Program-made: the position numbers and the translations under genes
Notes under the pieces: generated by a model
The model's input: only the letters and a program-made list of their open reading frames with translations
Databases searched by the model: none
Told to the model about the DNA's origin: nothing
Part shown: one piece after another, positions 18,338-26,334 of the stretch
Position numbering within the stretch: position 1 is the first letter of the stretch
Layout: the number at the start of each line of letters is the position of its first letter
Assembly (NCBI GenBank): GCA_963749115.1
Contig: CAVVLP010000011.1
Coordinates: 1 to 64,000 of the forward strand
DNA from: SZUA-36 sp963749115
GTDB lineage: Bacteria > Pseudomonadota > Gammaproteobacteria > Xanthomonadales > SZUA-36
Length of the DNA: 64,000 bases
Direction: 5' to 3'

Positions 18338-18856
18338 GAAGATTTGGTGCTACGCAGCTGTCCCCGTTCCCTTCTGGATTAACAGGAGGGGCGCTGGGGT
18401 GGGGGTATTGCCTACCAGGACTCACTCAAGCACATCCTGTGTCGTTCGATACTCGGCTTCCTGCCTCGTACGGTCCTGGTAGGCAATACCCCCACCCCAG
18501 CTTCAGCCTGACCGTAGTTCATCCATCAGAAACCATTGGCCTGTGATTACGCACATAGCAGAGGGTGTTATGTTCAGGAGAAGGTGAGAGCGGGAACCGC
18601 TCGAGAGGCTGGCCTGGGCCATGAACGGTATATCGCGATAGAGCACAGGGATGTGCGGCGCGATTGTGTCAGTTTTGCACAGCGTGTCATTGGATGTGCT
18701 GTGCAAAACTGAAACAGGCCGCTCATGCGCATCCATGCGCCCGCGGCATACCGTTCATCCTGAACATAAGCGAGTCCTGAAGTAAGGTACCGCGCGACCT
18801 CGGCTCCCCTACTGATCAGGAGTGACCGACATTTGGTACGTAAGGGGTTACCCAAC
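18338..18856. other. Non-coding stretch built of nested inverted repeats (element A)
   Basis: About 520 bases between convergent genes, with no credible reading frame but at least four inverted repeats. A 29-bp pair is described separately. TTATGTTCAGGA (18568-18579) mirrors TCCTGAACATAA (18758-18769). Inside it ATGAACGGTAT (about 18621) mirrors ATACCGTTCAT (about 18748). Innermost, CAGTTTTGCACAGC (18670-18683) mirrors GCTGTGCAAAACTG (18698-18711). The concentric arrangement would extrude as one long branched hairpin. The 109-bp palindrome and the following motif ATCAGAAACCATTG (18525-18538) recur near 41.5 kb, so this is a repeat family and not just a terminator. Confidence 0.7.
18393..18501. 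repeat. 109-bp palindrome, copy A
   Basis: A perfect 29-bp inverted repeat: the left arm begins GCTGGGGTGGGGGTATTG (18393-18421) and the right arm ends CAATACCCCCACCCCAGC (18473-18501), with a 51-base loop. The second copy at 41483-41591 has the same total length, the same first bases GCTG, the shared inner arm end ACCAGGAC and a loop starting with the same TCnCT..CAAG pattern. The arms differ between the copies but remain self-complementary. This compensatory pattern suggests selection on the structure. Confidence 0.75.
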
Positions 18857-20019
18857 CTACAGAACTGTATCCAGTTCGGCGATCAGGTCTTCGACGTCTT
18901 CAACACCAACCGACAAACGTATCAACGAATCGGTGATACCAATTTCAGCACGTTTTTCAGGTGGTACCGAGGCATGGGTCATGATGGCCGGGTGATTGAT
19001 CAGGCTTTCCACACCACCCAGGCTTTCAGCGAGTGCAGAACAAACGGCAACCTTCCAGCATTTTTTTGGCTGCAGCGCAGACCGCCTTTCAGGTCAATGC
19101 TGATGATGCCGCCACCCATGCCGCCCATTTGTGACATGGCAAGCTCGTGTTGCGGGTGTGATTGCAGACCAGGGTAGATGGTCTTTGAAATGGCCGGGTG
19201 TTTTTCCAGCCATTGTGCGATCTGCAGGGCGTTGTCGCAGTGCGCCTTCATTCTCAAGGCCAGTGTTTTCAGACCGCGCATGGCAAGGAAACTGTCGAAA
19301 GGGCCCTGGATTCCACCAATGGAGTTTTGCAGATACCAAAGCCTTTCAGCCAGATCCTTATTGTCACCCACCACGGCAACACCACCGACCATATCCGAGT
19401 GGCCATTTAAAAACTTGGTGGCGGAATGCACGACGATATCTGCGCCTGATTCCAGCGGTCTTTGCAGCATCGGTGAAGCAAAGGTGTTATCAACCACCAG
19501 CAGTGCATTGTGTTGACGGGCAATTTCTGCAACCGCAGTGATATCAACAATTTTTAACATCGGATTGGTGGGTGTCTCTACCCATATCATGCGTGTTTCG
19601 GGACGTATGGCCGCCTTTAGTGCTGCCATATCTTCGATCGCGGTAAAACTGAATTTCAGACCCGCCGAGCGTTCACGCACATTGTTGAATAACCTGAAGG
19701 TACCACCGTACAGATCATCTATGGCGACCACGTGGTCTCCGGAATCAAGCAACTCCAGTACCGTTGCGGTGGCAGCCATGCCGGATGCAAATGCCAGGCC
19801 CCTGCTACCGCTCTCCAGGTCCGCTATGCATTTCTCGTATGCATCGCGTGTCGGGTTGTGGCTGCGTGAATATTCCCAGCCCTGGTGATCACCCGGACTT
19901 TTTTGCACGTAGGTCGATGTTGCATAAATAGGTGTCATGATGGCACCGGTTGAAGGGTCCGGTTGTTGCCCGGCGTGAATGGCACGGGTAGCTAACTTAT
20001 GTTTTGACTGGTGTTTCAT
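18857..20019 (-). CDS. metB: Cystathionine gamma-synthase/lyase, two frameshifts
   Basis: A PLP enzyme of the Cys/Met metabolism family acting on cystathionine or O-acyl-homoserine. It has TRAIHAGQQPD at the N-terminus, the PLP-phosphate contact SGMAATATVLELL, VVDNTFASPMLQRPLE, and the Schiff-base lysine in VVHSATKFLNGHSD. The frame as given stops early, at 19000. Removing one base at 19074 and one at 19037 restores KKMLEGCRLFALAESLGGVE. It then continues through INHPAIMTHASVP and LIRLSVGVEDVEDL to a TAG at 18857. Both extra bases are a T immediately before GCA in the coding strand. It starts 29 bases after cystathionine beta-synthase, so a gamma-lyase role in reverse transsulfuration is at least as likely as MetB. 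Confidence 0.9.
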
Positions 20020-20048
20020 TTCGACATCTCAAAAGTCTTGTGAATAGA

Positions 20049-21422
20049 TCAGTAATCGGCTTTTCGCCGCAGATAGTTGAGTAAATCAACACGCGTGATC
20101 AGACCCAGAAAGCGCCCGCCATCTTTGACAATGGCCACGTAATCCTTGTTGAAGATTGGCATGAGTTTATCAATCGGATCGTTCACATCTACAACCGCAA
20201 GCTCGGTGACCATGGCGGTGCTTACAGGGTTGTTAAAACTTTCGTTGGATTGTGCCACTGCCAGCAGGATGTCCGACTCATCGATAAAGCCGACGATATT
20301 TTTGTTTTCAATGACCGGTAATTGTGAAACGTCATACAACTTCATACGGCTATACGCGTTAGCCAATGGTTCGTCCGGTCCAACCGTGATCGTGTCATTC
20401 GATTCAAACGGTCTTGCGATCAAATCTCTTAGGTCGCCATGTTGCTGCAGCCGAATAAACCCCTGATCCTGCATCCAGAAATCGTTGTACATCTTTGAAA
20501 GATAGCGATTGCCGGTATCACAGGCAAAGGTGAGCACTTTCTTGTGTTCGGTCTGCTCCCGGCAGTACTTTAATGCGGCCGCCACCAGTGTTCCCGAGGA
20601 TGAGCCGCCGAGGATACCCTCTTTGATCAACAATTCCCTGCCGGTCAGCATGCTTTCAGAATCGCTTATTGAATAGGCTTTTGAAACATGTGTGAAATCA
20701 CTGATGTCGGGCAGAAAATCTTCACCGATTCCCTCGACCAGCCAACTGCCTGTCTTATCGGATAAAACGCCGTCATTGATGTATTCGGCTAAAATCGAGC
20801 CCACCGGATCAGCCAGTACAATTTCCAGGCCGGGTGCGGCTTTTTTAAAAAACCGTGATAAGCCGGTTACGGTTCCACTCGAACCGACACCGAGAACAAT
20901 GGCATCAAGATCATTATCCATCTGTTCCAGGATTTCAGGACCGGTGTCTTCTTCGTGAGCTTTTGGGTTTGACGGGTTACCGAATTGGTTGATAAAGAAC
21001 GCACCCTCAATTTCATTGGCCATCGACTCTGCCAGGTCCTGGTAATATTCAGGGTGACCCTTGGCCACATCAGATCGTGTCAGAACAACCCGCGCACCCA
21101 TGGCTTTGAGGTTGGAAATTTTTTCACGACTCATTTTGTCCGGAATAACCAGGATCAGCTTGTAGCCTTTTTGTGCAGCGACAAGTGCCAGCCCCAGACC
21201 CGTGTTGCCCGCGGTGCCCTCAACCAGCGTCGCACCGGGGCTGATCAACCCGGCTTTTTCTGCGTCCTCAATCATTCTCAAACCGATACGGTCCTTAATC
21301 GAACCGCCCGGGTTCTGACTCTCCAGCTTGATGTAGAGGCTACACGGACCGGTGTCCAGGTGATTGATGCGTACGATCGGCGTATTTCCGATCAGATCAA
21401 GTACTGAGTCATAAACTTGCAT
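20049..21422 (-). CDS. cbs: Cystathionine beta-synthase
   Basis: Condenses serine (or an activated serine) with homocysteine to cystathionine, the first step of transsulfuration. The N-terminal fold-type II PLP domain has LIGNTPIVRIN, the PLP lysine in NPGGSIKDRIG, the VEGTAGNTGLGLALVA loop and the phosphate-binding GVGSSGTVTGL. A C-terminal pair of CBS (Bateman) domains covers about residues 335-455. At 457 residues it is the two-domain CBS form, not the shorter CysK/CysM. It is co-directional with the downstream cystathionine gamma-synthase/lyase, which makes cystathionine the shared intermediate. Confidence 0.94.
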   Translation of the reverse strand: MQVYDSVLDLIGNTPIVRINHLDTGPCSLYIKLESQNPGGSIKDRIGLRMIEDAEKAGLISPGATLVEGTAGNTGLGLALVAAQKGYKLILVIPDKMSREKISNLKAMGARVVLTRSDVAKGHPEYYQDLAESMANEIEGAFFINQFGNPSNPKAHEEDTGPEILEQMDNDLDAIVLGVGSSGTVTGLSRFFKKAAPGLEIVLADPVGSILAEYINDGVLSDKTGSWLVEGIGEDFLPDISDFTHVSKAYSISDSESMLTGRELLIKEGILGGSSSGTLVAAALKYCREQTEHKKVLTFACDTGNRYLSKMYNDFWMQDQGFIRLQQHGDLRDLIARPFESNDTITVGPDEPLANAYSRMKLYDVSQLPVIENKNIVGFIDESDILLAVAQSNESFNNPVSTAMVTELAVVDVNDPIDKLMPIFNKDYVAIVKDGGRFLGLITRVDLLNYLRRKADY

Positions 21423-21441
21423 GAAGATGTTCGCTCCGGGT

Positions 21442-21471
21442 AAAAAAAACGGCCGGGAAGATTCCCGACCG
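21442..21471 (-). terminator. Intrinsic terminator after ydcH-like gene
   Basis: On the minus strand CGGTCGGGAA-TC-TTCCCGGCCG forms a 10-bp stem with one mismatch, followed by eight T residues. It sits between the YdcH-like gene and cbs and would end transcription of the former or attenuate read-through into cbs. Confidence 0.8.
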
Positions 21472-21497
21472 TACTGTATTTCATTTGGAAAATTTTT

Positions 21498-21713
21498 TCA
21501 GGCTTGGGCTGCGTTGATTAATACCGCCAGTTTATCCTTGAGCCACAACTTCTCTTTTTTCAACTGATTCAATGCCAGGTCTTCCATCGGCGCCGTCCCC
21601 AGTTCTGCTGCGGTTACTCGCTTGTCAAGTTCCTGATGGCGGTTGTAATTCCGACGAAAATCTTCGTTTTTCTGGATTAGTTCTTGTAATAAATCCTGGT
21701 GGTGTTCGAACAT
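21498..21713 (-). CDS. YdcH/DUF465 family small protein
   Basis: A 71-residue, highly charged helical protein of the DUF465 (YdcH) family: MFEHHQDLLQELIQKN, then FRRNYNRHQELDKRV and LKKEKLWLKDKL. The family is widespread in Proteobacteria and predicted to form a coiled-coil dimer. No biochemical role is established. The frame is open further upstream, but the ATG at 21713, preceded by a purine-rich AGGAGT-like site, gives the canonical family start. It has its own terminator directly downstream. Confidence 0.85.
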   Translation of the reverse strand: MFEHHQDLLQELIQKNEDFRRNYNRHQELDKRVTAAELGTAPMEDLALNQLKKEKLWLKDKLAVLINAAQA

Positions 21714-22025
21714 AGTTTTACTCCTATACGGGGTGGACCACACTTTCAAGCCAGTCGCAATCAAATGGACCGGCAGCGGTTGGTTGTGAAATTAAGAGGG
21801 TTTGTAACAGGATGTAGCAAATATCAGAAAGGTACAGCGAGAAACCTGGGGCTCTCGCTGCCATTAGTCGGAAACTCCGATTATGAAAACTAAAATAACC
21901 ATAGCGATGAACCCAACATTAGCGCAAAGTTTGGTTTCTGGCAAGTTACAAATTCGAACCACGTACTGCGTTACATGTATTAATTTTCGTGGTATTAAAA
22001 AGATCAGGAAAATGACCCGTATTCA
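21714..22025. other. Intergenic region upstream of ydcH-like gene
   Basis: About 310 bases between two minus-strand genes. AGCGAGA ... TCTCGCT (about 21838-21859) can form a 7-bp hairpin and may terminate the upstream lipoprotein pair. The AT-rich stretch before the YdcH-like gene should hold its promoter. I found no open frame of interest. Confidence 0.4.
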
Positions 22026-23012
22026 TTAGTTATCTAAAAGTATCACATCGACTCTTCGGTTACGCGCACGGCCATCTTCATCTTCATTGCTGGCGATTGG
22101 AAAATCTTCACCCATACCTAAGGCGGATATCCGGTCACTGGCGACACCCAAACTGACCAATGCCTCAAGCACGGCCCGTGCACGCTGTTCAGACAGTAAT
22201 AAATTAGCATCAGCATCCCCGCGGGAATCCGTGTGACCCTCAACACGTATTTTCTTATCCGGCTCGGTCTGCAACAGGTCTACCACTTCTTCGAGACTGG
22301 AGCGTCCCCCTTCAACCAGCGTTGTCTGACCCGAGGCAAACAGGACATCACCCAGGGTAACGACCACGCCACTCTCGGTCTCACGCAATTGCAGGTTTTC
22401 CAACTGCCGCGTTAGTGACGTAATCTGCTGACTGGCCAGGTCGGCTTCAAGACGGGCATATTCAGCCTCTGACGCACGTGATTCAGCAAGTCTACGTGCC
22501 TGCTCTGCTTCCTCGGCCGATGACTGTGCTGCACGTGCTGATTCGGCTTCGTTCTGCTGGGCCTGCTCTTTTTCTTCCCTTGCCCGCTGCGCTTCCTCCG
22601 CGGTGGTCGCAACCAGCAATCGGGCCTGTTCAGCGTCCTTCCTTGCATAGTCGGCTTCAAGTTGACTGGCCTTGATCAACATCTCACTGTACTGTTTCTC
22701 CAGCACATCGAGAGCTTGTTCGTGCTGTTCCCGCTCAGCCATAGTGCGTGCAATCTGGATACGACGATCAGCCATGTAAACCAGGTAAGAGCGGTAAAGA
22801 TCATCACCGCTCGCCATTTCAGCCTTACGCAAGGCACGTTCCGCTTCACCCACCGCCATCGGGGCATAACCTGCCAGCTCGGGATTCGATTTCAGATTGT
22901 CCAGTTCACCGCGAACCCGCTCAAGTGCCAGGTCTTTTTTAGGTGCCGAAGTACACGCGGAAAGTAAACCCAGCACTAGCACCAGGGTGATTTTTGTCAG
23001 TGTGCGATTCAT
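22026..23012 (-). CDS. OmpA-family lipoprotein with coiled coil
   Basis: A 328-residue lipoprotein. The signal peptide MNRTLTKITLVLVLGLLSAC ends in a lipobox with the acylated Cys20. Next comes a DUF4398-like helical region (about 25-90) and a long coiled coil rich in Glu/Ala/Arg (about 95-210). The C-terminal OmpA peptidoglycan-binding domain (about 215-328) has VEGHTDSRGDADANLLLSEQRA and NRRVDVIL. This suggests an outer-membrane lipoprotein that grips the cell wall. It overlaps the preceding smaller lipoprotein gene by 4 bases (ATGA), and both share the DUF4398-type helices, so they probably act together. The specific function is unknown. Confidence 0.88.
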   Translation of the reverse strand: MNRTLTKITLVLVLGLLSACTSAPKKDLALERVRGELDNLKSNPELAGYAPMAVGEAERALRKAEMASGDDLYRSYLVYMADRRIQIARTMAEREQHEQALDVLEKQYSEMLIKASQLEADYARKDAEQARLLVATTAEEAQRAREEKEQAQQNEAESARAAQSSAEEAEQARRLAESRASEAEYARLEADLASQQITSLTRQLENLQLRETESGVVVTLGDVLFASGQTTLVEGGRSSLEEVVDLLQTEPDKKIRVEGHTDSRGDADANLLLSEQRARAVLEALVSLGVASDRISALGMGEDFPIASNEDEDGRARNRRVDVILLDN

Positions 23013-23383
23013 TTGAATTCATCTCCAAAAGTCGCACGCAACCTCGCGTTCAGCTCTTCATTGCTCTTGCGTAACTCGTTCACCCGACGTCGTGACTTGG
23101 CTGTGCGTGACTTCTCAATCGCCAGTTCTGAGTTGATTTCCGACTCTTCCGCCAAATAAACGGCTACTACATATTTCTCTTTCTCCATGCCCTTCTTTGC
23201 ACTTTCGAGCTTCTCGCGTGCAAAGCGCATTTCTACCGGTGCGAATTCATCACCGCCCGCAGCTTCAGCTGCCTGGATGGCTTGTTCAGCGGATTCCAAT
23301 ACAGCAGGATCGGGACGTACCGTTGTGCACGCAGTGAAGGTTAAACAAATTAGTGCAATCAAAATGGGCTTCATGAGGAACAC
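23009..23383 (-). CDS. DUF4398-type lipoprotein
   Basis: A 124-residue protein. KPILIALICLTFTAC forms a signal peptide with a lipobox. The mature part is helical (SAEQAIQAAEAAGGDEFAP, FAREKLESAKKGMEKEKY, LAEESEINSELAIEKSRTAK), the DUF4398 pattern. It ends in a basic-acidic coiled-coil segment. ATG at 23374 (MKPILIAL) is an alternative start that trims three residues. It is translationally coupled to the OmpA-family lipoprotein downstream. Its role is unknown; an envelope structural or scaffold role is inferred from the partner. Confidence 0.82.
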   Translation of the reverse strand: MFLMKPILIALICLTFTACTTVRPDPAVLESAEQAIQAAEAAGGDEFAPVEMRFAREKLESAKKGMEKEKYVVAVYLAEESEINSELAIEKSRTAKSRRRVNELRKSNEELNARLRATFGDEFK

Positions 23384-23458
23384 CTAAAAAATATCTTTTA
23401 ATTATGACCCATCAACAGCCAAGGTTGAACCCCTAAATGATAAACAACAATATTACCG

Positions 23459-24131
23459 TCAAAGTGGTTCCGCATCCGGTTGGTTTTCCGGCTGCCGCCT
23501 TGATAAACGCTGACAGCCCCCGGCACTGCGAAACAATTTCACTGATGATTGGAAACTCCGACATATCCGTACCGTATCGCTCTGCGTTGTATACCTGCGG
23601 CAACAGGAAGCACTCAAACAAACCGGGATGGTCACCATAATATCCGGATTGATTATAACTTCTGTCTTCAAACTGTCGCTCAATCGCGGTAAAGCCTTCT
23701 TTCATCCAATGCAACATCCAGGCAACCGTATCTACCGAATCACCACATTGAGCCTTCAGAAATTTCTGAACACGCAGGTTATTTAGCGGATGAATGTCAC
23801 AGGCAACCTGGGACACCAAAGACCGAATCCGTGCACGTCCAAGCGGATCGGCGGGCAGTAAAGGGTAGGCTTCGAAACATTCATCCAGGTATTCACAAAT
23901 CGCCATGGATTGGGTCAACACGTGACCTTCGTGCTTCAAAACAGGTACCAGGCCCTGTGGATTGATTGAGCGATAAGCTTCGGTGTGCTGCTCACCTCCC
24001 TGCCTTATCAGATGTACCGGTACTGTCTTAAAGTTGAGCCCCTTCAAATGCAATGCAATACGCACGCGGTAAGCCGCCGAACTGCGCCAATAGCTGTACA
24101 GTATCAATTGACTCTTGTCTTCAGTTTTCAT
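23459..24131 (-). CDS. maiA: Maleylacetoacetate isomerase, frameshift near C-terminus
   Basis: A zeta-class glutathione transferase that isomerises maleylacetoacetate to fumarylacetoacetate in tyrosine/homogentisate breakdown. The glutathione-site motif YSYWRSSAAYRVRIALHLKG, NPQGLVPVL and the LTQSMAICEYLDE loop are characteristic. The reading frame continues to 23433 as written. Removing one G near 23491 gives the usual ending AFIKAAPENQPDAEPL and a stop at 23459, so I count one inserted base. The start MKTEDKSQ overlaps the end of the fumarylacetoacetate hydrolase gene by 11 bases, so the two are translationally coupled. Confidence 0.92.
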
Positions 24132-25107
24132 ACGACACAATTTTTTGCTCGATGGCACCAAAAATTGAATTCCCTTGAAGGTCAAACATTTCTATCCGTA
24201 TCGTGTCACCGAATTTCATGAACGGTGTGGATGGTTTACCGTCCGCGATGATTTCCAACATGCGAATTTCTGCAAGGCAGGAGGCACCCTTATCCGTATC
24301 TTCGTTGGCAATGGTGCCGGAACCTACGATAGTACCGGCCGTCAGTGGACGGGTCTTCGCCGCGTGCGCCACCAACTGGGCGAAATTGAATTGCATATCC
24401 ACGCCGGCTTCAGGTTCTCCAAAAAAAGCACCGTTAAGTGTACTGTGTAACGGCAGTGACAGCTTGCTGTCCCGCCATTGTTCACCCAGTTCATCCGGAG
24501 TCACCAGCACCGGCGAAAGAGCCGAGCGGGGCTTGGACTGTAAAAAACCAAAACCCTTGGCCAGTTCGGCGGGAATAAGATTCCTCAAACTCACATCGTT
24601 GATCAGACCGACCAACTGGATATGGGCCTCCGCCTGTTCCGCTGAGACCGCCATTGGCACATCGTCGGTGACAACGATGATTTCGGACTCGAAATCGATA
24701 CCATACTCTTCACTGGCAACCGGCACCGGGTCGCAGGGACCAAGAAAGCCGGCAGATGTCGCCTGGTACATCAGGGGGTCGACATAAAAGGATTCCGGAA
24801 CCTCGGCACCACGCGCTTTGCGCACCCGCTCGACGTGCGGCAGGTAAGCACTGCCGTCAACAAACTCAAAGGCTCTCGGTAAGGGTGCAGCCAGCGCTTT
24901 AACATCCAGAACCTGGATGTCACTACATGTTCCCTGGTTCAGTTCTTCATAGCGTGCATTGAGTCTTGGGGCAGCCTGGTGCCAGTTATCCAGTGCAACC
25001 TGCAGCGTGGGCGATATGTCTGCGACTGCCACAAAGTGTTTAAGATCATGACTGACCACAATCAGGCTGCCATCACGACCGCCGGTTTTCAAAGAGGCAA
25101 GTTTCAT
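24121..25107 (-). CDS. Fumarylacetoacetate hydrolase family protein
   Basis: A 328-residue member of the FAH family, expected to cleave fumarylacetoacetate to fumarate and acetoacetate. The N-terminal cap starts MKLASLKTGGRDG. The catalytic fold has the metal-binding EYGIDFESEIIVV segment, LINDVSLRN, KPRSALSPVLVTPDEL and the C-terminal VGSGTIANEDTDKG. The gene next to it encodes the preceding pathway enzyme, which strongly supports the substrate. I prefer the ATG at 25107; the upstream open extension lacks family similarity. No homogentisate dioxygenase is in the window. The acetoacetate produced could feed the acetoacetyl-CoA synthetase encoded at 16-18 kb. Confidence 0.92.
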   Translation of the reverse strand: MKLASLKTGGRDGSLIVVSHDLKHFVAVADISPTLQVALDNWHQAAPRLNARYEELNQGTCSDIQVLDVKALAAPLPRAFEFVDGSAYLPHVERVRKARGAEVPESFYVDPLMYQATSAGFLGPCDPVPVASEEYGIDFESEIIVVTDDVPMAVSAEQAEAHIQLVGLINDVSLRNLIPAELAKGFGFLQSKPRSALSPVLVTPDELGEQWRDSKLSLPLHSTLNGAFFGEPEAGVDMQFNFAQLVAHAAKTRPLTAGTIVGSGTIANEDTDKGASCLAEIRMLEIIADGKPSTPFMKFGDTIRIEMFDLQGNSIFGAIEQKIVSYEN

Positions 25108-25128
25108 GGGTTTTAATATACTCCCTGC

Positions 25129-25158
25129 TTGACAAGAATTTCGATTCTGAAATATACA
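25129..25158 (+). promoter_or_regulatory. Sigma70-like promoter before TPR gene
   Basis: TTGACA (25129-25134) followed after 18 bases by TATACA (25153-25158) is a good match to the vegetative consensus. It lies about 125 bases upstream of the TPR protein on the plus strand, in the divergent gap with the fumarylacetoacetate hydrolase gene. Confidence 0.45.
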
Positions 25159-25282
25159 GTCAATTTTAATAACTGCCAGACTTTTTATAAATTTTTCAGA
25201 AAAACACAAAGATACTTGTAGCATAATGCACCCTGCCAAACAGTCTCACTATTTTTTGTAAATTGCCCGGAGCAAACTCTAC

Positions 25283-26029
25283 ATGTCATTAATATCCATC
25301 CTGATCTGGATCGTGCAATTGGCCCTGATCGTTCATGTGGTCAAGACCGGTCGTAGCTTCTACTGGATCATGATTCTGTTGTTCATGCCGCTGATTGGTG
25401 GCCTCGCATACTTTGTCATCGAGCTGCTACCGCAATTCTCCGGCAGTATTACCGGGCAAAAGGCGGTAAGAAGTGTCAAGCAAACCTTGAACCCCGGTGC
25501 CGACCTGAGACAAAGCGAGGCAGCCTGGAACCAGTCCCCGAATGTTGACAACAGCCGGCGCTATGCAGAGGCATTAATGGATTCCGGAAAAACCGTTGAA
25601 GCTGAAGAGACCATAAACCAGGCCCTTAAAGGTCTGTTTGCAACCGAACCCACATTGTTACTGCTCAGGGCACGGCTTGAGTTTGAAAATGAACGGACCA
25701 CCGAGACAGTGAAAACACTGGAGACACTGCAGGAACACAATCCCGATTTCCGGTCAGCAGAAGGACACCTGCTCTATGCCCGGGCGCTTGAAGCCGAAGG
25801 CCGGATTGATGAAGCCGTCAAGGAATACTCCGCCGTTTCCGGATACTTTCCGGGTGTGGAAGCCAGGTACCGGTTAGCGCTTTGCCTTGGGGTTGCGGGG
25901 AAAGACTCCGCGGCCAGGACTGAATTTGAATCCATATTAAACGACGCAAAACTCGCACCGCCGCATTTCCGCAAAAGCCAGAAAACCTGGCTGGATGCCG
26001 TTAAAAATGAAATGACCGCAAAAGGATGA
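25283..26029 (+). CDS. Membrane-anchored TPR protein with PLDc_N-type N-terminus
   Basis: A 248-residue protein. The first 55 residues contain two membrane segments separated by a short turn (ISILIWIVQLALIVHVV, then IMILLFMPLIGGLAYFVIELLP), the pattern of the phospholipase-D-nuclease N-terminal (PLDc_N) module. The remainder is a TPR solenoid of about four repeats (SRRYAEALMDSGKTVEAEE, GHLLYARALEAEGRIDEAV, ARYRLALCLGVAGKDSAAR). It probably sits in the inner membrane with cytoplasmic TPRs for protein contacts. No catalytic residues are seen. Similar stand-alone proteins in Proteobacteria are uncharacterised. Confidence 0.78.
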   Translation: MSLISILIWIVQLALIVHVVKTGRSFYWIMILLFMPLIGGLAYFVIELLPQFSGSITGQKAVRSVKQTLNPGADLRQSEAAWNQSPNVDNSRRYAEALMDSGKTVEAEETINQALKGLFATEPTLLLLRARLEFENERTTETVKTLETLQEHNPDFRSAEGHLLYARALEAEGRIDEAVKEYSAVSGYFPGVEARYRLALCLGVAGKDSAARTEFESILNDAKLAPPHFRKSQKTWLDAVKNEMTAKG

Positions 26030-26334
26030 ATCCTGAAAGGACAAATCCAAGCCGAATGGGCGAAAACAATTGCCCGGACAGCGCTGTATCTGGTATAAAG
26101 CCCTGCTCTCTGGATCATGCACGTCATGACTGGAAAACGAGGTGACGAAATTGACAGGAATTTCCTGTTGATTACACGACACCAAATACACACGTATACC
26201 GCAATCGTTCGGTTGGGTGCCCTGATCAATCGGGGTTTCCGGACAAGGTATACGGAGGATTAACCCGGAAAATCAGCGATGCCAGATTGCAGATCATTGG
26301 CCGCTGTGCTTCTGCTATGTAAAGGATATAAGTA
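26030..26334. other. Leader region of rpsB operon
   Basis: About 300 bases before rpsB without a gene. TTGACA at 26151-26156 could be a -35, but no good -10 follows at standard spacing. The region should hold the rpsB promoter and, as in other gammaproteobacteria, an S2-responsive mRNA leader. I could not trace the conserved S2-leader fold by eye. AAAGGAT just before the ATG is the ribosome binding site. Confidence 0.45.

Noticed and set aside
18393..18501. Element A as a CRISPR or tRNA gene
   Set aside because: There is no repeat-spacer periodicity, and no cloverleaf or TTCGA-type T-loop could be drawn.
24121..25239. Longer start for the fumarylacetoacetate hydrolase gene
   Set aside because: The 44 additional residues show no family similarity and overlap the promoter region of the divergent TPR gene; the ATG at 25107 gives the family N-terminus.
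26151..26180. A TTGACA promoter for rpsB
   Set aside because: No acceptable -10 hexamer is found at 15-19 bases, so I only mention it in the leader entry.
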